Shown piece by piece: positions 58,552-64,000 of a stretch of DNA of 64,000 nucleotides (within the stretch, counting starts at the first letter, position 1; each line of letters opens with the position of its first letter). Source of the DNA: Obesumbacterium proteus (GTDB lineage: Bacteria; Pseudomonadota; Gammaproteobacteria; Enterobacterales; Enterobacteriaceae); contig NZ_CP014608.1 of assembly GCF_001586165.1 (NCBI RefSeq), positions 2,232,001-2,296,000 on the forward strand, in the 5' to 3' direction. Made by a program: the position numbers and the translations under genes. The notes under the pieces are model-generated. The model saw only the letters and a list, made by a program, of their open reading frames with translations, searched no databases and was not told the origin of the DNA.

Positions 58552-59397
58552 ATGTTTGTTCCCTTCCTCATCATGTTCCGCGAAGGCCTTGAAGCTGCGT
58601 TGATCGTCAGCCTTATCGCCAGTTATCTAAAGAGAACCCAGCGTTCGCAGTGGTTGGGCGTCGTCTGGATTGGTGTGATCCTCGCCGCTGCACTCTGTTT
58701 AGGATTGGGCATCTTCATCAATGAAACCACCGGTGAATTCCCGCAAAAGCAGCAAGAACTGTTCGAAGGACTGGTTGCGGTGGTCGCGGTCTGCATTCTG
58801 ACCTACATGGTGTTCTGGATGCGTAAGGTTTCCCGCTCGGTAAAAACACATCTCGAAGGGGCGATCGATAACGCACTCAGTGCAGGTAGAGGACAGGGTT
58901 GGGCACTGGTAGCGATGGTCTTCTTCGCCGTGGCGCGAGAAGGGCTAGAGTCGGTCTTCTTCCTGCTGGCGGCATTCCAGCAAGACGTTGGCGTTCAGGC
59001 GCCCATCGGCGCGGTATTGGGGCTCGTCTGCGCCATTCTCGTCGGCATGATGATTTATTGGGGCGGAATAAAGCTGCACTTAGCTAAGTTCTTCAAATGG
59101 ACAAGCCTCTTCATCCTGTTTGTCGCCGCAGGTCTTGCCGCAGGTGCAATACGCGCCTTCCATGAGGCCGGATTATGGAATTATCTGCAAGATATCGCCT
59201 TCAATCTTACCGATGTACTTTCTACCCATTCACTGTTAGGAACGTTTTTAGAAGGCATTTTAGGCTATCAAGAAGCGCCTTCGGTGAGTGAAGTGTTGGT
59301 CTATTTCCTGTATCTGATCCCCGCACTGATTTTCTTCTTCATGCCACAGCGCGCAGATGTTGCGGCGGTGAATAGTAAAGCGGGTCATTCACGTTAA
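58552..59397 (+). CDS. efeU: EfeU, ferrous iron permease of the FTR1 family
   Basis: The protein has 281 residues from ATG 58552; the frame upstream to 58456 crosses the Fur box and is not used. The two REGLE motifs (MFREGLEAALIVSLIASYLK and VAREGLESVFFLLAAFQQ) bind iron. Seven membrane helices are evident. It transports Fe2+ across the inner membrane at low pH with EfeO and EfeB. It ends 44 bases before the efeO start. Confidence 0.94.
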   Translation: MFVPFLIMFREGLEAALIVSLIASYLKRTQRSQWLGVVWIGVILAAALCLGLGIFINETTGEFPQKQQELFEGLVAVVAVCILTYMVFWMRKVSRSVKTHLEGAIDNALSAGRGQGWALVAMVFFAVAREGLESVFFLLAAFQQDVGVQAPIGAVLGLVCAILVGMMIYWGGIKLHLAKFFKWTSLFILFVAAGLAAGAIRAFHEAGLWNYLQDIAFNLTDVLSTHSLLGTFLEGILGYQEAPSVSEVLVYFLYLIPALIFFFMPQRADVAAVNSKAGHSR

Positions 59398-59441
59398 TGA
59401 GTTTTCAATACGATTATCCTATTTCTCAGGGAGTTATTTCT

Positions 59442-60566
59442 ATGTCTAACAAGACTTTCCGCCGCACTGCGCTGTCTTTAGCTTTACTGGCCTTACCTGC
59501 GACCGCGGCATTTGCCGCCGACGCATTGCCGCAGGTGAAAATCGCGGTCAATGACAAACAGTGTGAGCCGATGACGCTCACTATTCCTGCCGGAAAAACC
59601 CAGTTCATCGTGCATAACAACAGCCAAAAAGGTCTGGAGTGGGAAATTCTTAAAGGTGTCATGGTGGTGGAAGAGCGCGAAAATATCGCCCCAGGATTCA
59701 CCCAAAAAATGACGGCAACCCTTGAGCCGGGTGAATACGATATGACCTGCGGGCTGCTGAGTAATCCGAAGGGAAAAATCATTGTTCAGGCCGCCGACGG
59801 CGCAGCCGCGGTGAAGACTGACGCAATGGCGCTGGTGGGGCCGATTGCAGAATACAAAATTTATGTCATGCAAGAAGTTAAACAGCTGGTTGAGCAGACT
59901 AAAGCCTTCACCGATGCAGTGAAAAAAGGCGATCTGGCAACGGCACAAAAACTTTATGCTCCAACGCGTCAGCATTATGAGCGCATTGAACCGATTGCAG
60001 AATTGTTCTCCGATCTCGATGGCAGCATTGATGCGCGTGAAGACGACTACGAACAAAAGGCGCAAGATCCTAATTTCACCGGTTTCCACCGTCTAGAAAA
60101 AGTGTTGTTTGGTGACAAAACCACGAAAGGAATGGACGGCTATGCGGATCGTCTGATGAAAGACGTGCTTGAACTACAAACCCGCGTGACGACGCTGACC
60201 TTTGCTCCAAGCAAAGTCGTCGGTGGCGCGGCAGGTCTTATCGAAGAAGTGGCGGCAAGCAAAATTAGCGGTGAAGAAGATCGCTACAGCCGCACCGACC
60301 TGTGGGATTTCCGTGCCAACGTTGATGGCGCACAAAAGATTGTGAATCTGCTGCGTCCGATGCTGGAAAAAGCGAATCCTCAGCTGCTCGCCAAAATTGA
60401 CGCCAACTTTAAAACCGTTGATTCGATCTTAGACAAATACCGTACCAAAGACGGCTATGAGTCTTACGAAAAACTCACCACCGCAGATCGCAATGCGATG
60501 AAAGGGCCAATCACTGCGCTGGCAGAAGATTTAGCGCAGCTGCGTGGTGTGTTAGGGCTCGATTAA
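59442..60566 (+). CDS. efeO: EfeO, periplasmic cupredoxin-peptidase M75 protein
   Basis: The protein has 374 residues from ATG 59442 with AGGGAG upstream. The signal peptide ends at TAAFAADALPQ. A cupredoxin-like domain (residues about 30-130) precedes the imelysin/M75 domain with the HxxE motif in NFTGFHRLEKVLFGDKTTKG. EfeO brings iron to EfeU. Confidence 0.94.
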   Translation: MSNKTFRRTALSLALLALPATAAFAADALPQVKIAVNDKQCEPMTLTIPAGKTQFIVHNNSQKGLEWEILKGVMVVEERENIAPGFTQKMTATLEPGEYDMTCGLLSNPKGKIIVQAADGAAAVKTDAMALVGPIAEYKIYVMQEVKQLVEQTKAFTDAVKKGDLATAQKLYAPTRQHYERIEPIAELFSDLDGSIDAREDDYEQKAQDPNFTGFHRLEKVLFGDKTTKGMDGYADRLMKDVLELQTRVTTLTFAPSKVVGGAAGLIEEVAASKISGEEDRYSRTDLWDFRANVDGAQKIVNLLRPMLEKANPQLLAKIDANFKTVDSILDKYRTKDGYESYEKLTTADRNAMKGPITALAEDLAQLRGVLGLD

Positions 60567-60659
60567 GATTAGCGATGCGGTTAGAAAGTGAGCGTTCAAA
60601 AGCTAGAGCTAAAAAGCGAATCGTAGAAAACTGGGATTCGCAATATTGGGGTTAAAGAA

Positions 60660-61958
60660 ATGAGTGGTAAAGGATGCCCGATCACCGGGCTGACGGGGGA
60701 GGCCGAAATGCCTTCCCGCCGCCGTTTACTGTTAGGTGCCGGCGCGTTAAGCGGCGCCTTGGTACTTGGTGGAACAGTAAAGGCAGATACCGGCACCAAA
60801 CCGTTGGCGACGGATAAATACCCCGAGAGTGCGCGCTGGCAGAAACAGCCCTTCTATGGGGAGCACCAGGCTGGCGTTCTGACGCCGCAGCAGGCTTCGG
60901 CTATGCTGGTTGCCTTTGACGTGCTGGCGACGAACGCTGACGACTTGCAGCGCTTAATGAAGCTGCTCACCGAACGTATTGCCTTTTTGACGCACGGCGG
61001 TGAAGCGCCGCACGCGGATGCCAAATTGCCGCCGATGGATTCCGGCATCATGGGGCCGGATATTTACCCTGATAATTTGACGATTACCGTGTCAGTAGGG
61101 GATTCCCTGTTCGACGAGCGTTTTGGCTTGGCTGCGCTCAAGCCGCTTCAGTTGCAAAAAATGACGCGTTTCCCTAATGACTCGCTGGATGCGGCGATCT
61201 GTCACGGCGACCTATTGCTTCAAATTTGCAGCAACAGCAACGACAGCGTGATCCACGCGCTGCGCGACATTATCAAATACACGCCAGACTTACTCAGCGT
61301 GCGCTGGCGGCGGGAAGGTTTCATCTCAACCCATGCGGCACAAAGCCATGGCAAAGAAACGCCGATCAATCTTCTGGGTTTCAAAGACGGTACGGCAAAC
61401 CCAAACGCCGACGACAAGCCTCTGATGAACGACATCGTGTGGGTCACCGCTGACCAAAAAGAACCGGCATGGGCGGTGGGCGGCAGCTATCAAGCGGTAC
61501 GAATTATTCGTTTTCGCGTCGAGTTTTGGGATCGCACGCCGCTGCAAGAGCAGCAAACAATTTTCGGCCGTGATAAAGCGAGCGGTGCGCCACTCGGCAT
61601 GACGCATGAGCACGATGAACCGGATTACACTCAAGATCCTGAGGGAAAAGTGATTCCGCTGGATGCGCATATTCGTCTGGCTAATCCTCGAACTCAAGAA
61701 ACACACAGCAGCTTAATGATGCGCCGTGGTTACAGCTATTCGCAGGGCGTATCTAACTCCGGTCAGCTTGATATGGGATTGCTGTTTGTGTGCTATCAAC
61801 ACGATCTGGATAAAGGCTTCATTACCGTACAAAAACGTCTGAACGGCGAAGCGTTAGAGGAATACATCAAACCGATCGGCGGTGGATATTTCTTTGTACT
61901 GCCGGGAGTGAAAGATAAAAATCACTATCTGGGCGAGGGACTGTTCCAGAAGATTTAG
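60660..61958 (+). CDS. efeB: EfeB, Tat-exported DyP-type haem peroxidase
   Basis: The protein has 432 residues, near E. coli EfeB (423). The twin-arginine signal is MPSRRRLLLGAGALSGALVL. The DyP motif GxxDG is in LLGFKDGTANPNADD, and the haem-binding His and the later Arg and Asp (HIRLANPRTQETHSSLMMRR) are present. It oxidises Fe2+ or releases iron from haem. A gap of 93 bases separates it from efeO. Confidence 0.94.
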   Translation: MSGKGCPITGLTGEAEMPSRRRLLLGAGALSGALVLGGTVKADTGTKPLATDKYPESARWQKQPFYGEHQAGVLTPQQASAMLVAFDVLATNADDLQRLMKLLTERIAFLTHGGEAPHADAKLPPMDSGIMGPDIYPDNLTITVSVGDSLFDERFGLAALKPLQLQKMTRFPNDSLDAAICHGDLLLQICSNSNDSVIHALRDIIKYTPDLLSVRWRREGFISTHAAQSHGKETPINLLGFKDGTANPNADDKPLMNDIVWVTADQKEPAWAVGGSYQAVRIIRFRVEFWDRTPLQEQQTIFGRDKASGAPLGMTHEHDEPDYTQDPEGKVIPLDAHIRLANPRTQETHSSLMMRRGYSYSQGVSNSGQLDMGLLFVCYQHDLDKGFITVQKRLNGEALEEYIKPIGGGYFFVLPGVKDKNHYLGEGLFQKI

Positions 61959-61998
61959 TTGAAATATGAATGAGATAAGAACCTAAACTCACGATTTG

Positions 61999-62030
61999 AA
62001 CGCCAGCATCCTGCTGGCGTTTTTTGTTTT
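61999..62030 (+). terminator. Terminator of efeUOB
   Basis: Stem AACGCCAGCA with TGCTGGCGTT, a short loop, then TTTTTGTTTT. It is 40 bases after efeB and a classic Rho-independent terminator. Confidence 0.93.
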
Positions 62031-62088
62031 AGCCGCCAAACCCCGCAGATACTCCTCAAGGGTTATCCCAAGAAAAAGTGCATTCTTT

Positions 62089-62111
62089 AAGTTGCATTTG
62101 AAATGCATATT
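62089..62111 (+). promoter_or_regulatory. NsrR-like box 1 upstream of norV
   Basis: AAGTTGCATTTGAAATGCAT followed by ATT fits the NsrR 11-1-11 inverted repeat (AAGATGCATTT-N-AAATGCATCTT). It is upstream of the -10 at 62118-62123. Confidence 0.75.
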
Positions 62112-62117
62112 AAATAC

Positions 62118-62123
62118 TATAAT
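62118..62123 (+). promoter_or_regulatory. Sigma-70 -10 hexamer of norV
   Basis: TATAAT is exact. It lies between the two NsrR-like boxes, so either would block RNA polymerase. No -24/-12 sigma-54 element was seen. The -35 is uncertain because it lies within box 1. Confidence 0.55.
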
Positions 62124-62127
62124 TGCA

Positions 62128-62150
62128 AAGACGCATTTGAAATGCATATT
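62128..62150 (+). promoter_or_regulatory. NsrR-like box 2 upstream of norV
   Basis: AAGACGCATTTGAAATGCAT followed by ATT is a second copy, 39 bases from the first (centre to centre), overlapping the expected transcription start. Together they suggest strong NsrR repression in the absence of nitric oxide. Confidence 0.75.
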
Positions 62151-62179
62151 TAAGAAAGAGCAATAATCAGGAGTGGGTC

Positions 62180-63577
62180 ATGGCTATTCAGGTAAAAAAC
62201 AACGTCTACTGGGTTGGTAAACAAGACTGGGAACTGCGCGAATTTCACGGCAGCGAATACTCGACTCACAAAGGCTCTAGCTACAACAGCTATCTGATTA
62301 AAGAAGAAAAGAACGTTCTGATCGATACCGTCTGGACACCATACGCCGCCGAGTTTGTGGCGAATTTAGAGCGCGAAATCGATCTCGATAAAATTGATTA
62401 CATCATTGCCAACCACGCAGAAAGCGACCACAGCGGCGCATTGCCTGCGCTGATGGCTAAAATCCCGAACACCCCCATTTACTGCACCGCCAACGGCGTG
62501 AATTCCATCAAAGGTCATTATCACCAAGATTGGAATTTCCGCGTGGTAAAAACCGGCGATTCTATTGATATCGGCAACGGTAAAAAATTAGTGTTCGTTG
62601 AAGCGCCAATGCTGCATTGGCCAGACAGCATGATGACGTACATGACGGAAGACGCTCTGCTGTTCAGTAACGACGCTTTTGGTCAGCATCTCGCCAGTGC
62701 GTGTTTGTTCAATGACGAAATTGACCAAAACGAACTGTATAACGAATGCATCAAGTACTACGCCAATATCCTGACGCCGTTCAGCAAACTGGTCACGAAA
62801 AAGATTGAAGAAGTGTTATCACTGAATTTGCCGCTCGATATGATCTGTACTTCGCATGGCATTATCTGGCGCGATAATCCGGCGCAGATCGTTGAAAACT
62901 ATCTCAAATGGGCAGACAGCTATCAGGAAAACCAAATTACCCTGATCTACGACACCATGTGGAATGGCACGCGCACCATGTCTGAGGCGATTGCGCGCGG
63001 TATTCGTCAGGCCGATCCTAGCGTAGTGGTCAAACAGTTCAATCTGGCAAACTCAGATAAGAATGACGTACTGACCGAAGTGTTCAAATCGAAAGGAATT
63101 TTGGTCGGCTCTCCAACGGTTAATAACGTGATGTTGCCGCAGGTGGCTGGGTTATTAGAAGAGATGCAAGGGTTGCGCTTTACCGGAAAAGCCGCGGCGG
63201 CGTTTGGTAGCCATGGCTGGAGCGGTGGTGCCGTCGACCGTATCTCTTCACGCCTGCAAGATTGCGGATTTATGATGATGCGTGGCATCAAAGCCGAGTG
63301 GAAACCGACCGAAGACGCGGTTGCTCAGTGTGAAGCCTTCGGCGCTGAATTTGCTCGCCAGCTTGGTGCTCCCGCATGTTGTGACAGCGGTTGCGCAGGC
63401 GCAGAAAAATCCTCTTCAGGTAAATGGATCTGCCGCACCTGTTCATGGGTTTACGATCCTGAACTGGGCGAGCCAAATCAGGGCGTTCCGGCCGGTACCG
63501 CATGGGAAGACGTGCCGGACAGTTTCCTCTGCCCAGTGTGCCTGATGGGCAAAGACGACTTCTATCCTGCTGACTGA
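62180..63577 (+). CDS. norV: NorV, nitric oxide reductase flavorubredoxin
   Basis: The protein has 465 residues (E. coli 479). The metallo-beta-lactamase-like diiron domain has the HxExDH motif in IANHAESDHSGALPAL, a flavodoxin domain follows (about residues 250-395), and a rubredoxin domain closes it with CRTCSWVYDPELGEPNQG and CPVCLMGKDDF. It reduces NO to N2O without oxygen using electrons from NorW. CAGGAG precedes the ATG. Confidence 0.95.
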   Translation: MAIQVKNNVYWVGKQDWELREFHGSEYSTHKGSSYNSYLIKEEKNVLIDTVWTPYAAEFVANLEREIDLDKIDYIIANHAESDHSGALPALMAKIPNTPIYCTANGVNSIKGHYHQDWNFRVVKTGDSIDIGNGKKLVFVEAPMLHWPDSMMTYMTEDALLFSNDAFGQHLASACLFNDEIDQNELYNECIKYYANILTPFSKLVTKKIEEVLSLNLPLDMICTSHGIIWRDNPAQIVENYLKWADSYQENQITLIYDTMWNGTRTMSEAIARGIRQADPSVVVKQFNLANSDKNDVLTEVFKSKGILVGSPTVNNVMLPQVAGLLEEMQGLRFTGKAAAAFGSHGWSGGAVDRISSRLQDCGFMMMRGIKAEWKPTEDAVAQCEAFGAEFARQLGAPACCDSGCAGAEKSSSGKWICRTCSWVYDPELGEPNQGVPAGTAWEDVPDSFLCPVCLMGKDDFYPAD

Positions 63578-63587
63578 GGAACATATT

Positions 63588-64000
63588 ATGGCTGAGAATC
63601 ATCCTGTCATTATTGTTGGCAGTGGTCATGCAGGGCTACAACTGGCGCGCAACGTGCGCCGGTTACAGCCGACCTCTGGGCTAGTGATGATCTGCGCCGA
63701 TGACGGCGTGGATTACGCCAAACCGCAGCTGAGCCATGCCTTTAGCCAGCAACAAAGCGCAGAGCAGCTGACGCGCAAAACCGCTCAGGAACTGCGCCAA
63801 GAGCTAAAAATGATGCTGCTCACCGAACAGCGCGTTGAGGCAATCCATCCCGCAGAACAAACGATTGTGGTCAATGGGCGTACTTTGGCCTACAGCAAAC
63901 TGATCTTAGCCACGGGGGCTCGCGCTTTTGTTCCTCCGGTAGCGGGTGATGCGAGCGATGACATCAAAACGCTCAACAGCCTGCAAGAGTATCGCCATCT
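63588..64000 (+). CDS. norW: NorW, NADH:flavorubredoxin reductase (3' truncated by window)
   Basis: The frame starts at ATG 63588, 10 bases after norV, and is open to the end of the window (137 codons). It has the FAD-binding Rossmann motif VIIVGSGHAGLQLARNVRRL and the later LILATGARAFVPPV of the pyridine nucleotide-disulfide oxidoreductase family. It passes electrons from NADH to the rubredoxin domain of NorV. The NADH domain is outside the window. Confidence 0.93.
   Translation, partial: MAENHPVIIVGSGHAGLQLARNVRRLQPTSGLVMICADDGVDYAKPQLSHAFSQQQSAEQLTRKTAQELRQELKMMLLTEQRVEAIHPAEQTIVVNGRTLAYSKLILATGARAFVPPVAGDASDDIKTLNSLQEYRH

Noticed and set aside
61959..62179. NorR site / sigma-54 promoter upstream of norV
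   Set aside because: No TGGCAC-N5-TTGCA element and no GT-N7-AC triplet arrangement was recognised; NsrR-like repeats fit better.

Overview
This window is most of an integrated conjugative element (ICE) and its junction with an enterobacterial chromosome. The organism is probably Hafnia or a close relative. That is inferred from the flanking genes (tRNA-Asn, mtfA, efeUOB, norVW, a yodC-type gene) and moderate GC, and no 16S is present. The ICE occupies about 1-49058 and its left end lies outside the window. On the right it ends in the 3' end of a tRNA-Asn gene (49043-49118, minus strand) beside a P4-type tyrosine integrase.

Region 1 (1-11680) is very GC rich and matches the transmissible locus of stress tolerance (tLST, also called locus of heat resistance). 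It holds the 3' end of clpK, ftsH, hsp20, yfdX1, yfdX2, hdeD, orf11, trx, kefB, psiE, an M48 peptidase and degP, all on the plus strand. The module combines disaggregation, chaperoning, membrane and periplasmic proteolysis, redox repair and K+/H+ control. Two members are broken here: ftsH by a one-base frameshift, a TAG stop and a 9-bp duplication, and the M48 peptidase by a 4-bp duplication. Region 2 (about 11.9-14.65 kb) is a pile of insertion sequences: a dead IS5-family copy, a dead IS3-family copy and a complete 768-bp IS1.

Region 3 (14.9-32 kb) is the transfer backbone: an ArdC antirestriction protein, then on the minus strand a MOBC-type relaxase, a VirD4-type coupling protein, a TrbM-like protein, a full virB1-virB11 type IV secretion system (virB3 and virB4 fused, an Eex lipoprotein, and a 46-codon virB7), then TraR-, DUF2857- and AlpA-type regulators. 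The layout resembles the ICEKp/HPI-ICE family. Inverted repeats at 15995-16057 and 19240-19770 are the best candidates for oriT or other structured control sites.

Region 4 (32.4-47.5 kb) is cargo in separate cassettes: an AraC-controlled FUSC/DUF1656/HlyD efflux operon, a MarA-like regulator, an AT-rich gene of unknown function frameshifted in an A8 tract, an SDR/MFS/winged-helix-ATPase cassette, and an EamA/RpiR/PanE-like/TauE cassette with a perfect palindrome beside the regulator start. The integrase follows.

Region 5 (49.1-64 kb) is chromosome: a PPC/DUF296 gene leading a complete ECF transporter operon with two complementary, half-degenerate ATPases; mtfA; a PdeF-like MASE1-GGDEF-EAL protein; eptA with a PmrA box; a yodC-type gene; efeUOB behind a Fur box; and norV with the start of norW, preceded by two NsrR-like boxes and with no norR next to it.
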